From Protopterus annectens (taxonomy: Eukaryota; Chordata; Ceratodontiformes; Protopteridae), in NCBI RefSeq assembly GCF_019279795.1, contig NC_056748.1:695452683-695516682 (forward strand): 64,000 bases of DNA, read 5' to 3'. The notes under the pieces are model-generated. The model made no database searches and was not told the origin of the DNA. It worked only from the letters and a program-made list of their open reading frames with translations. Both the position numbers and the translations under genes were made by a program. Positions 25,134 to 36,479 of this stretch are shown here, in pieces. Numbering within the stretch: position 1 is the stretch's first letter; each line of letters opens with the position of its first letter.

Positions 25134-25574
25134 TTGTCCTTAGAGGAGTGGTTTAGGGCAGTGACTTGTGGTTTGTTGGCCAATTTGGGTCATTTCCTGT
25201 CTTTTCCAGCCCCCTGCTATAAAGCACGCTTTAGCGCGGAGTTGCCACTGTTGCACACTAGGGCAGTGCCGGTTAAGCAGGTTTAAACTATTCGGGCTAC
25301 CTAAAGTCCACTCTTCAAATTTTCCCTTAAAACTACCTTCCTCGAACTATACTACTGATCTAATCAGCGTATCCTATAATTAAAAGATCATCTCTACTTG
25401 ACTCCAAGTAGACTATTCTCTATCTGTTAAACGTAGCACTTGCTCCTACAGTACTTATTACCTTGATACGGCACTCTTGTCATAGATAGTACCCCAAAAG
25501 GCAACCCCCCATTTCTCGGTCACCCACATCCCCCGGAATCTTTTTTAAAGTTTTTTTTGTCTATTCCTTCTAGC
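25134..25574 (+). promoter_or_regulatory. CR1 copy 4 5' UTR with CCAAT/TATA-like promoter
   Basis: Upstream region of ORF1 (ATG at 25575). It contains gtgacttgtggtttgttggCCAAT (box 25180-25184), gggtcatttcc, then TATAAA at 25218-25223. Monomers 1-4 have the same order (tgacttg, ATTGG, gggtcatttcc, TTAAAA) with similar spacing: about 20-22 nt between gggtcatttcc and the AT box. A gcactcttgt string also occurs downstream in both. I infer that monomers and this region are homologous promoters. Promoter activity is untested. Confidence 0.6.
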
Positions 25575-26500
25575 ATGTCAAGGGATCAGTTGCTAGTGTC
25601 CTCTCCTGCTCAGCTGGTGAACCTGGGAATATTGAGGCAATGTTACAATTGCCTCATGTACACAGACAACCCTCTCCTCCTCCCACAAAACACAAATACA
25701 TGCGAGAGATGCAACTATACGGCCAAACTGGAGGCTGACCTCTCTCAACATAGGACTGGCAAGACCAGTCAGGAGGAGAAGGTTACCACACACACTATAG
25801 ACCCAGTCTCACATATTACCATTACAACCTCAAATCATACACATAAACACACAAAGACATACTCGGAGGCTCTGATCAAAAATCTACCAAAACAGCAGAG
25901 GCCACCAAAGCAGACACCCAAACAACCACCACCTCAGAACACAACACCTGCAACACATAGACCTCACAGTCAGAGTGTCAAACAGTCACAGCCCTTAAGG
26001 CCAAACACAATGCCAGACACACTAGTCATTGGTGACTCCATAGTCAGACACACTGACGTCCGCCGCCAGACTGAGTAAGGAGAAGGTCACAGTAAGCTGC
26101 CTGTCGGGCGCTAGAATCCGCCACATAACGCAAGCACTCAGGTCTCTCAACAGCAGGTACAAATATGATTCAGTCATTGTCCACGCTGGTGTAAACGACC
26201 TGAGACGCACCTCCTTGGACTACATGAAAAGAGACATTGAGGAGCTCTCTGATTATGTAGCCCAGACAGGTATGACCCTGACCTTGAGCAGTATCCTACC
26301 TTCACCAAGAATGATGCCACAATACAGAGATAAGATGATCAGCTTTAACAATTGGCTTAAACACTGGTGTCATTCAAAGGGGATCCAGTGTCTGTCTGCC
26401 TGGGATGACATGCTGGACAAGCCACGCTGCTTGCAAGGGACGGCTTGCACCTGTCACCCTGGAATTCGGATATTGGCAAAGGCCCTTGCCACCCCATAGT
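25575..26500 (+). pseudogene. CR1 ORF1: Cys-rich N-terminus plus SGNH esterase
   Basis: The start ATG at 25575 opens a protein with paired CxxC motifs (CYNC and CERC, roughly residues 23-50), likely zinc-binding, a basic linker (KNLPKQQRPPKQTPK) and an SGNH hydrolase domain. Block I GDSIVRHTD is followed by a frameshift near 26068. The rest (VNDL, SSILPSP, then a decayed DGLHLSP region near 26440) is in another frame. A second frame change near 26430 disturbs block V. This copy shows the complete ORF1 domain order, unlike copy 3. Confidence 0.82.
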
Positions 26501-26570
26501 GCCTTTTTAGGCAAGGCTCAAATTCTAAACCTACCACCCTAGAACACAAAAAGGAAAAAAACTAAGGGTA

Positions 26571-29344
26571 ATGCTGCTCAATGCCAGAAGTCTAAATCTC
26601 AAAATGCACGCACTCGAGGCCCTTCTCAGTATGGAGAACATCGATGTCTGTGCTGTGACAGAAACCTGGTTCAAGGCTCCTGAGAGCACCCCAGCGCTAT
26701 CAGGTTTTACCTCATATCATGCGTTCCGGCCCCAAAATCTGGACAATACCAAGAAAGGAGTGGGGGTATCCATATTCATCAAGGACACCCACACCTCAAG
26801 ACTGGTGGCAACGCACGATGCATCGGAGACCATCCAGGTGCAATTAACCATAGGCAAGACTGCTCTGCAAATTGTAGCATGTTACAGGCCACCCTCACAA
26901 ACTCAGGAACCTCACATGGCCTTCCTGAAAACACTAGACGGGATAAATGTATCACCAAACACCATCATACTAGGTGACTTCAATTACCCTAATATAGACT
27001 GGGAACACTACTCAAGCCCAAACACCCTAGCCCAAAAGTTCCTGGAATTCATAAACTCAAATGCCATGGAACAACTAGTCACCATCCCCACAAGAGGAGA
27101 TGACATACTTGATCTCATCATCACGAACATGGGAGCACAATGTTCAACACCGGAGGTGTACCCCTCACTGGTGAGATCAGACCACAAACTAATCTCGCTG
27201 GAGGTCCTCATCCCACCCCACCTGAAATAAAAAGACCACAGTAAAGAGCTTCACAAGAGCCGCCTGCACACTTCCAAAGACTAGTGTGGTCTCCTTTAAG
27301 GCGCCCGAGCCGGCGGAAAACAGTACTCAAGCCGCTGAATCACTTACAAATGCCTTCTACCAGCACCTGCAGGACTGCATGGATAAGGCAATCCCAAGCA
27401 AAACAAAGACTCTTTGTACCAAAGGCAAGCGTCCAGTCTGGTGGACCCCAGCCATAAACAAACTCTACAACAAAAGGAGGAAGCTACTACAAGATAGAGC
27501 AAAATCCTTAAAAGGTAAGACACCCTTGATCACTATAAGTAAAAACTAAGAGCTCTCATAAAATCATCCAAAGCAAATTTCGAGAGAAAAATAGCTAAAG
27601 ACTCAAAAGACAATCATAAGGCCTTCTTTAGCTATGTTAGAAACCTGGGAGGAAACTCCCAGATATGCTCAAAGCTAGTTCAAAATGATGTGAAGATTAC
27701 TGATCCTACAGACATTGCCAACATACTGGCTGACAGGTTCAGTGCAAACTTCCCCTCCCCAAAAGGAGAGATATCTATACCAAACGATTGCAGCCCCCAA
27801 ACATCTCCAGCGCCCAAGTGAGAACTGCTCTCTCCAAAGCAAAAACACAGCATCCATGGGACCTGATGGTGTCCCCGGCTGTGTGCTCCATGAACTCAAT
27901 GAGGAATTAAACCCACAGCTAGGACAGCTGTTTAATCAAAGTCTTACCTCTGGATACGCACTCCAGGAGTGGCGCACTGCAACTGTGGTACCACTTCACA
28001 AAGGCGGTGCCTCCACCGACCCTGGAAATTACCGGCCCATTAGCTTGACAAGCCTTATCTGCAAAGCCATGGAGAGGATCATAATGGACCTCATAAATAA
28101 AGACATAGGAATTTGCAGACTTTGGATCCAACCCAGTTTGGCTTTGTCAAAGGCAGATCATGCCTTTTAAACTTGGTTGACTTTTTGAAACAGTCACCAA
28201 AGCCATTGATGAGGAAAGGCAGTCCATACAGCCTACCTCGATCTGGCTAAGGCCTTCGATACAATACCCCATTCGGGTATCATTGAAAAACTCATCAGCT
28301 TAAATGTCAACCCATACATCACAAGATGGGTTGCAAACTGGCTGAGTGACAGAACCCACAGGGTCAGAGCTGCTGGCGCCATGTCAGACTCAAAGCCTGT
28401 CACAAGTGGTGTCCCACAGGGCTCAGTCCTGGGCCCACTCTTGTTTGGCATCTACTTTTCCAAGTACAAGCAAACACAGGAGGGTTATGGCTGACAAAGT
28501 TTGCAGATGACTGCAAACTGGGCGCCATAGTAGAAAACACATCTGACACAGATATCCTTCAGAAGGGTCTCACAGAAACGGATAACTGGTGCCAGAGCCA
28601 CGCCTAAAGTTAAATGCCAAAAATGCATAGTCATACCCTTCGGGAAAAACAAGGTTACCCCTAGCTACCAAATAGGTGGCAATCCACTGAGCACAGAAGA
28701 AGTTATCAGGGACCTGGGGACCCAGGTTGATAGTAGTCTGTCATTCGACACCCATGTAGCTAAAGGAGTTAGGAAGACCTTCTACATTGCCCACCTTATC
28801 ATGAAGGGATTCTCATCTAGATCAAGGGAGGTCATAGTCTCCCTTTACTCATCACTCATCAGACCAATGATTGAGTACAATGCCCCATTCGGAATGTATC
28901 TGACCCGACACTTGCAGCAGCTGGAGAGGCCACAAAAGTTCCTCACCAAAAGGATAAAGGGTCTCAAAAATCTGTCCTATGCTGCCCGACTGAAAGAACT
29001 CCAGCTCTATTCAGTCGCACGCTTGCTCAGAGGTGACCTTTGCCTAACATACAAGGCCATGTCAAACCCAGATTTGATGAATATGCTTCACCTCAAAAAT
29101 CTAGATCCATCAGAGCCACAAGGGCGGAGACTTAAACCTTGACACGGCTATTAATAGGACGTGCTGGAGGGATAGATTCATCACCCAAAGACTCCCTATG
29201 CTGTGGAACAAAATCCCGGTACATGTGAGGCAGAGCACCTCGCTGGCCTTGTTCAAGAGAAATCTTGACCAATGGATGGGAGATCGCAGATATACCCCAG
29301 GGATTACCTCAGTGTCACTGCTCGACAGAGGCACAGCAAAATAA
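26571..29344 (+). pseudogene. CR1 ORF2: endonuclease plus reverse transcriptase
   Basis: Endonuclease 26571-27230 is one clean frame (VTETWFKAPE, GDFNYPNIDWE, SDHKLISLE) that ends in a stop right after the domain. Linker at 27286-27549 has the WWTPAINKLYNKRRKL block. RT is spread over 27715-28170 (PGCVLHELNEE, YRPISLTSL) and 28190-28620 (GVPQGSVLGPLLFG near 28409, FADD near 28497). The C-terminal region is at 28801-29142 and its last block ends at 29344. Multiple indels make it inactive. Confidence 0.85.
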
Positions 29345-29450
29345 TGGGTATAGTTCCCCATACTAAAGGGGTGGCGTAAGCCACAAAACGATGGGCTAGG
29401 CTTGTAAATGCCCTCGGGCAGATAGCCTAGTATGAACCTATGAACCTATG

Positions 29451-31249
29451 AGAGCACAGAGACAATGAGGAAGAAATGAATGTAAAAAGAAACAGGAATG
29501 GAGCAGTGTACCGTACGAACAGAGGAGAGATGGCCATTGAAGCCATTCAAAATAGTCAAGAAAAAGATGCAGGACAAGCAAAAAGAAGCCAGCAGCTTTA
29601 CAAAAAAGTAGGAGACACTGTGGGAAGAGGGACAATTGTTGCCAGATTGGAAAAAGTTGGATCAGTATAACAAGTTATCGAGGGCATGGACCAAATAGAG
29701 CTACTTGCAAAAATTCAGAGACAGCATGGTCATGAAGTGTTTTTATTAAAACTAGAGGGAGGCAGATGAGGAACTAATCTTCATACTAAAAAGGAAATCA
29801 GATGGAAAGCCTGCAGGATGACAGTAAGCCAAAAAAATTGTAAGATAATGTTTAATATAAATGACTGTTGGTATTCATAGTGCTTAGTTAGTAGTACAAG
29901 GGATAATATTATAGCAATGCTAAAACGTAGGGGACTTGAAAGGGGGACAGATTTAAGAAAAGCAACACAAAAATACACCTTAGTCTGGAAAGCATCATGG
30001 CACACAGAGGGACTTGTTAATGAAAATTAATGAGAGTAGGCTGATGGTGATGCATTAAAGGAGAACTCCACCCAAATGTGAAGTTTTTCTTTCCAAAAAG
30101 TGATTTCCCTTTCTTGTAATCAATAATAAACAAATCACATACAGAAAAAGCCTTTCTTTCCTACATTTGCCTTGTCAGCTGTTATATCAAGAAAGCTACT
30201 AATAGTGGCAGAGAAATTAAGTCAATTATTCCAACTACACCGCCATTAAGAAAACAAAGGCATTTAAATGTGCCTTATCAGTCACAGATTACCAGCATCA
30301 CACCCTGAGCAGTTAATGTAACCTGGAGTCTGAACAAAAGCAGGTAGTTCAAGCTAAGGTTTCAGTTGCATATGAACAAGAAAATGCAACCCTCATTCTT
30401 TTTCTTAGTATAAATGTGTTGTCTTTCCTTTTAATCAAACTGAGTGCTGTAAAGAAGAAATATTTTCATCTCACCCTTCTAATTTTCTTTCACTATTTGA
30501 TTTTGCATTTTTTCCTACACTGTATTTTCTGTAAATGGGATTTTTTCTTCTGGTATTTTGTTAAAGCATTTTTCCATTTCATACAGTGTTTTTTGTTGAG
30601 GCCAGTCAGTGAGTTGGGCAATGAAGATTAGCATCAGAGACTAATTCTAGCTTCAGCATTAAAAACTATAAATGCAACACATACCAGTTCAGCTCAATTT
30701 CAAGTAACACATTTTAATCACAGGGGTCAGATTTCTCACACTTTAACACTGAACTATTGTTGTTACTTTGAAAAGAACAATTAGCTTGGCTACATTTTCA
30801 AGCCCATCACTCAAACACTCCTTAAAATGCTCTATCAGAGATAGTTACTAATAAAAATAAAAAAGCAAAGTAAAGAGTAATAGGGATTGATGCTGACAGT
30901 CAAAGGTAGGCAGTTACAGTACTGTTGTAAGCTGATAACAGATAGAACCATAGTAAATCATTGTCTTATCATAGGGATTTCTCTATGTCCCTCTAATATG
31001 ACATCTGAGAGGCAAAGGCATTGACTTGTAAAACAAAATCATGCTACCCATGTTAACCTCCATTCAGGCTATTTTGGGGATTTTAGGTCACTAAATCAGT
31101 TCTGTAAAGTATGGGGTAAGGGAGTTCACATATAGTGTAGAGAGCCATGGCACTAGTGCTAGGTTAGATAGGGTATATATTATGCAGGAACCTGAATACC
31201 TGGTGCAACATGTGACAACTCAGATTAGAGAGCTATCTGATCATGCACA
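29451..31249. other. unassigned sequence after CR1 copy 4
   Basis: If the L1 ORF1 at 21.2-21.9 kb and the L1 RT at 31.7-33.1 kb were one element, the ORF1 end and endonuclease should lie here, but I cannot recognise them. 29476-29670 encodes a Lys/Gln/Glu-rich stretch that could be L1 ORF1-like coil. The rest is AT-rich and unassigned. Confidence 0.4.
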
Positions 31250-31545
31250 ATACTTCTCAACTATCCAGATTTTTGCTGAATGCCCAAGTTTTTTGCCTCA
31301 TTTTTGGTCTGTTCTTCGTAAAATTTGTGATTTTTCTGGCAAATCACTGAGGATTGACATTACTAAATAATGGCATACGTTTGAGTTTCAGCCTTCATAT
31401 CCTTCAGAAAATGCATGCTAACAGAAATCCTGTTATTGTAACAACTAAGTTTGTAAGAGCAGTGTTTAAAATGTGTCCCTATTTATGGGCCTTTGTCCTC
31501 CCATTATTTTAGGCTTTGTTTACATTTCTGGGGCTAAGAAGTTCA
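31250..31545 (+). repeat. unidentified interspersed repeat, copy 2
   Basis: Homologous to 12770-13055 in the same orientation (tctcaactatccagatttttgc start; gggcctttgtcc near the end). A short open frame (31182-31370) crosses it, but the other copy has no matching frame. Confidence 0.75.
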
Positions 31546-32166
31546 GAAGTATGATCATGCATCTGAGAGCTGCCCGTTCAGAGTGCCTGTCCCAAATAAT
31601 CTGAGTGGACATTGGAAAGCAGTGGGTAGTTGGTGGAAATGGCACAACAGGAAAAAGAAATTACAAGATAACATTAAAGAAGAGACAGAATGATTGGTAG
31701 CCATGGAGGGAACTTGCAAGGAGAATGGGAGGAGTTTAAAATAAGGCTTGTAAAAATTTTAAAAGAAGAAGAAAAAAACTCCAGCAGAAGAGTGAAACAA
31801 GAATGCCTGTCTGCCAAATTAATCAAAGAGCTTCAAAGTTTAGATAGGTAACTATTACAGGAAGAAAAAAAGCTTTTAAGAGATAAAAAGAAAGCCTTGA
31901 GATTAAAGTATTTTAATAATACTCTGGGGTTGCACAACATTTTGGCAAATAAGCAAAGGCAGCAGAAGGTAGAAAGGTATGTGTCCAAAGTGAATGAGGG
32001 GAAAATTAGGAAGCTAATTTACAAACCAGAACAGATTAGTCAAGAATTTAGATTTTTTTTTTAATTATATAAAAGGCCAGAGAAGCAGACAGTGTTTGGT
32101 GAAATTACCTGCAAAACCTGAATTTAAAAATAAAGAAGTCACGTTCCTCCACCCACCCATGGAAAA

Positions 32167-32190
32167 GAGTAATAATAATAATAATAATAA
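32167..32190. repeat. (TAA)n short microsatellite
   Basis: About seven TAA/ATA units within the L1 remnant. Confidence 0.9.
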
Positions 32191-32639
32191 CAAAAAAGAA
32201 AGGTACAGACCCAGTAACTCTAGGATCACAGAGGCCATTTACAGTATTAAACCATAATTATAAGGTATTTGCATTTTGCATCAATAAAAGCTAATAGGCT
32301 AGTGAAAATGCTTTCTAACATAAATTTAGATCAGTGTGGATTTGTGAACTGCCATGATCCAGAAGGAGGCAGAATAGACTAATCATGAACTAGAGCTTTT
32401 AGGATTAAGATGCAGAAAAGGCATCTGATTAGTTTCATTGGGACAATCTGTGGAAGGTATTACAGAAAATGGGATTACCAGAAAGTTTAATTCAATTACT
32501 CACGGGCTTAGACATTGGTTCAATTGTAAATATTAAATTAAATAACAAACTGTCAACATAGCTAGAAATGGAAAGGGGGGCACAAGCAGGGATGCCCATT
32601 CTCACCATTATTATTTACCTTATACTTAGAACCAGTCTA

Positions 32640-32780
32640 AATTTGTCCCAGGGTTACCACCTGTGTCCCTCATTGACAGGGGCTACAGGTGCTGACTGAG
32701 GTTTCTTTTCTGGGGATAAACTCTTGGCTAGGCTTACAAGGACCCCAAGGCCATTTAGCCTAATAATCTCCTATGAACCA
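32640..32780 (+). mobile_element. CR1 copy 5: old 3' tail inside L1 RT
   Basis: Diverged CR1 3' end: ccctcattgacaggggctacagg, then ggctaggcttacaaggacccc..ccatttagcctaataat and cctatgaacc. It sits between the L1 blocks GMPILT and FTDDVIVF, so it inserted into the L1 RT. It is more diverged than the other CR1 tails. Confidence 0.7.
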
Positions 32781-33180
32781 CTGTGGCAGATGTTGAAGCA
32801 ATCAGGAATACACAGATGGCAAGGTAAAAACAAAGAATATAAATTAGATCTCTTCACAGATGATGTTATTGTGTTCTTAAATCCTGAGCGGGATCTACCA
32901 GTCCTGTCTGAAAATACAGAGCTAGCAGGATATAAAATTGATGAGGAAAAGACTAAAGCTTTATGTGTGAATTATACACCCTCCTGTGCCATGGTGCAAA
33001 AATACTCATAGGTATGGGGTAACTTTAGAATTAAATATTTAGGTATATGGCTAACTAAAAGATCAGATGAAGCTCAAAAAGAAACATGGGCAGAAATGCA
33101 AGCAAAAGTAAGACTAATGTTAGACATGGGAAAAAAGAAGTTATGTACTCACCGTAACATTCCATCTGAGTAGTTATACT

Positions 33181-33322
33181 TTATTTTCTGCAACCTGTGG
33201 GTATTCGGATCCATATCGGATCCGAGCTGGCAACATTTTTACAAGCATCTGCTCCAAGCTCCTCCCCTTACCCATAATCCCTCACATCTCCTACCTTCCC
33301 TCAGATCGAGTTTGCCACTGTC
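33181..33322. repeat. DIRS-A inverted terminal repeat, 3' side
   Basis: Complementary to about 38990-39128. Both carry ggatccgatatgg-type sequence and the palindrome TCGGATCCGA (33216-33225 here, 39082-39091 there). Confidence 0.88.
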
Positions 33323-33391
33323 CAAACTATCAGCAACTCAATAACAGCACTAACCTAGAACAGGTTCGGGGGAAGGAGGGCGGGACGGTTG

Positions 33392-33475
33392 CAGAAAATT
33401 AAGTATAACTACTCAGATGGAACTTCTTTATCTGAAGTTGTTAACTTCATTTATCTGCAACCTGTGGGACAGAGT
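33392..33475. repeat. DIRS-A internal complementary region
   Basis: Fuses the complement of both termini (ctactcagatggaa joined to cttctttatctgaagttgttaac). In DIRS1 replication this region templates circle closure. Compared with the terminus at 33140-33160, about 19 nt are missing at the junction, so this copy no longer matches its own end. Confidence 0.8.
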
Positions 33476-33529
33476 CCCCAGCTACCAAAACTCATGGGAG
33501 GCCCTCATGGAAGGATATTCCTGAGTACT

Positions 33530-34590
33530 GCAGAGCCAAAGGATCATCTCCCTCTGTAGATCAAATCCAACATATAATGAGAAATAAGTGTATGTGACCC
33601 TGCCTAGGTTGCTGCTGCACAGATATCATCCAGTAAAATCCTAGACCAAAAAGCAGCAGAAGTTGCCATAGATCTGGTAGAATGAGCTTTAACAGGACCA
33701 GGAAGGGATAGACCTTTATCCTTATAGACTTGCAGTATACATTGTGTAATCCATCTAGCTAAGGAGACCTTGGAAATGGCTTTGCCCAAAAAGGGTCTAG
33801 AAAAGGACAAGAATAACTGGTCAGACTTACAAAAGGGTTTAGTCCTATGTAAATAGAAATTAAGCTGTCTATGAACATCTAGCAAATGCAGCTTATATTC
33901 ACCCTTGTTCTGAAAATTTGGGAAGAAAATAGGCAGATTAGTCACCTGGTTAATATTTGATTCAGAGGCAACTTTCGGTAAGAAAGAAGGGTTCGTGTGG
34001 AGTGAAACCCTGTCTTTATGAAAGATCAAGTAAGGGGGCACGGCAGACAAAGCTTGGATCTCAGAAACCCTTCTGGCCAAAGTAATGGCCACTAGGAAAG
34101 CTGTCTTCCAGGACAAGAATTTCAAATCTACTGACACTGCTGGTTCGAATGGGGGAGCAACCAATGCCTGCAGAACAAGGGTAAGGTCCCAAGAAGGGAT
34201 TGAATCCTTAACCAGGGGGCGTAAAAGAAAAGTGCCTTTCAGGAAGGCTTTACACAGTCTCAAAGAGGCCAGAGCATTCATATTTTCGTCCACATGAAAA
34301 TTAGAGATGGCTGCCAGTTGTACTTTTACTGTAGAGGAACTTGCCCCTTGTTGGAAAATATCGGACAAAAACTCCAACACTGTAGGAACCAGGGCTGTAA
34401 AGGGATCTAGGTTCCTCTGAGAAGCCCAAACAGAGAAGTGTTTTCATTTGCTGCGATAAACCTTCCTAGTGGAAGCTTTGTGGGATGCCACCAAAATAGT
34501 CTTTAGTGAAGATGACAGACCGGGAGTCCTAGCAATCAGGAGAACTGGAGCAACCAAGCCGTCAGCTTGAGGCTGTCCAGATCGGGAAGT
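33530..34590 (-). pseudogene. DIRS-A tyrosine recombinase, Tyr lost behind a stop
   Basis: Phage-integrase-type recombinase that would insert the circular DNA. Open frame 33604-34380 covers the core-binding domain (STVKVQLAAISNFHV) and the catalytic part: first Arg in ARRVSEIQAL and His..Arg in AHSTRSMATS. A TAG at 33604-33606 replaces the Trp codon of the AATW motif kept in DIRS-B and C. The catalytic Tyr (in HTLISHY) lies just past this stop, so the encoded protein lacks it. Upstream frame at 34444-34803 holds the N-terminus. Confidence 0.85.
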
Positions 34591-35532
34591 CAGATACCCG
34601 AGGGATGAGAGATGAGATCCGGGCAGGGATCTAGAATCCGAGGAGGAGTTAGAACATGAGACCAGAGGAAGGGAAACCACACGTGACGAGGCCAGAATGG
34701 GGCAATGAGGATCACTTTGCACCCCAGTCGGCAAGCTTTCTGAAGAAACTTCGGAATGAGAGGTAATGGGGATAAGCATACAGTAACCCGGGAGGCCAAG
34801 CATGGATGACAGTGTCTCTGGGGGAGTCCCCTGGTGAGGGGATCAGAGCGAAGAACTCACTGCACTTCGCATTGGAAGGAGATACGAAGAGATCGCAGTA
34901 AGGCTGACCCCACGCAAGGAAGATCTCCTCCGCTATTGACTGTTTCAGAGACCACTCATATGGCATTAGAATAGCCCGACTCAGTCTGTCCGGTAAAATG
35001 TTGGAGCATCCCGGGATGTGCGTTGCAATCAGAAACCAACTGGTGGAGATCGCCCACTCCCACACTCTCATGACCTGGCGACATAGAGGGTAAGAGCTGG
35101 TTCCTCCTTGTTTGTTGATGTACCAGACAACAGACATGTTGTCTGACTGAACTGCAGTCGTCCCCGGGGAAAGAACAGCATGAAAGGCTTGCAACGCTAA
35201 AAGCACTGCCCTCATCTCCAGAACATTGATATGCAATCTGGTCTCGGTCTGGGACCATGTGCCTTGGACCGTCCTCCCCAAATAATGCCCTCCCACCCAT
35301 GCTGGGAGGCATCCGTGGTCACTGTGGCTTGGGCTGTGGGTGTTATGAAGGGACAACCTGCCAAGATTTCCAGCGATTGGAGCCACCAGAAAAGAGACAT
35401 CTTACAGGCTGTGCTGATTCGTATTGGATAGTCCATGGGGAGGTCTAACCAAGACCACTGAACTGCCAGGGTCCACTGAAGCACCTGCACATGAAGGCGC
35501 ACACAGGGAAGGATTGAGATTGCTGTGGCCAT
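34590..35532 (-). pseudogene. DIRS-A RNase H and methyltransferase-like domain
   Basis: RNase H: LEMRAVLLALQAF and AVQSDNMSVVWYINKQGGT within 34712-35386. The following DLFVSPSNAKC..YAYPHYL and, in another frame, LIAPFWPRHVWFPF form the region that DIRS1-like elements use as a DAM-like adenine methyltransferase (N/DPPY box altered here). Function is inferred from position and pattern only. Confidence 0.72.
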
Positions 35533-35544
35533 GGAGCATAGGAC

Positions 35545-36479
35545 TCAGAGAACATCGCTCGCTATTGGCATCCTGGGGCCGAGGGTCACTGACACATGAG
35601 CCCGTAGGTTCTGGACCCTGTCCTGTGTGAGAAAAACTTGCATTAGTAGAGTATCCAGCCGTGCCCCTATAAATTCCAAGGTCTGTGTCGGGATCAAGCG
35701 TGACTTGGAGATGTTGATGGTAATCCCTAGGTTGACTGCAAGATGCAGGAAGGAGTCTCTGGCCATGCAAAGTAGACATTTGGTGGCAATAGTGAGGAGC
35801 CAATCATCTAGGTAAGGAAACACTTGAATTCCCTGAAGCCTCAGGTGAGCCGCTACGACTACCATAACCTTGGTAAACACCCTGGGGGCTGTGGTGAGAC
35901 CGAAGGGTAGGGCTCTGAACTGGAAATGATTGGCTCCCAGCCAAAAGAGAAGGAATCTCCTGGCGCTTCTGCAAGTTTTGATATGGTAGTAAGTGTCCTG
36001 GAAGTCTGTCGAGCACATCCAGTTGCATTCTCGGAGGTAAGGTAGAATGGACTGCAAGACAACCATCTGGAATTTTTGCTTGGCTACAGTCAGGTTCAGG
36101 GTTGACAGGTCCAATGTGGGCCTGAGGTCCCCCGCCTTTTTTGGCACTAAAAAGAACCTGGAGTAAATGCCTAATCCAGACTGATTGGGGGGACTAGTTC
36201 GATGGCCCGCTTGCGAAGCAGCTTTGAGATTTCTTGCGCTGCTACCTCCCTTTGAGCAGGTGGAACATCTGGGAGGTGCTTTGGTTGGGCTGGTGGGGCA
36301 ATGAACGGGACAGAGTAGCCTCTGGATATTATTTGGGGCACCCAACGGTCCATCGTAATGGACTCCCAAGCCGTTAGGTGCAATGACAATCTTCCCCTGA
36401 CTGTCTCCAGAGTAGGACAGTCTGGCAACCTCTCAGGTTTGCTGCGTGGGTCTGTCCGAGAAGGTCTCCCTAGACCCAA
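35545..36479 (-). pseudogene. DIRS-A reverse transcriptase
   Basis: N-terminal extension 36171-36479 (WVPQIISRGYSVPF, LPDVPPAQRE) then, after a frameshift near 36190, the RT core 35545-36180: GIYSRFFLVPKKAGD, RALPFGLTTAPRVFTKV and the active-site YLDDWLL, all intact. This pattern (PLPFGL.TAPR.FTK, YLDD) is typical of DIRS and gypsy-like RTs. Confidence 0.85.

Larger units (their letters stand above)
25134..29450 (+). mobile_element. CR1 copy 4, the only full-length copy
   Basis: Contains 5' UTR, ORF1, ORF2 and 3' UTR ending gatagcctag plus CCTATGAA octamers at 29431-29450. With the five monomers the insertion would span 21947-29450. AGAG occurs on both sides (21943-21946 and 29451-29454), which could be a short target duplication but may be chance. 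ORF1 and ORF2 are both frameshifted. Confidence 0.9.
31690..33134 (+). pseudogene. L1 ORF2 linker and reverse transcriptase remnant
   Basis: Linker (31690-32060) is Lys/Leu-rich with the L1-like pattern before RT. RT blocks follow: decayed ILNHNYK..ANRLVKML (about 32250-32320), DQCGFVN, LDAEKASD near 32405, and GAQAGMPILT (family RQGCPLSP), then after an inserted CR1 tail an open frame with LDLFTDDVIVFL (active site FADD reads FTDD), AGYKIDEEKTKAL, and FRIKYLGIWLTK. It is cut by DIRS-A at about 33135. Confidence 0.78.

Noticed and set aside
29476..30060. L1 endonuclease continuing after the CR1 insertion
   Set aside because: Searched for a start resembling IISWNVNG and for SDHAP, found neither; the Lys/Gln-rich frame at 29476-29670 alone is not enough. 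I therefore do not claim the ORF1 at 21.2 kb and the RT at 31.7 kb belong to one L1.
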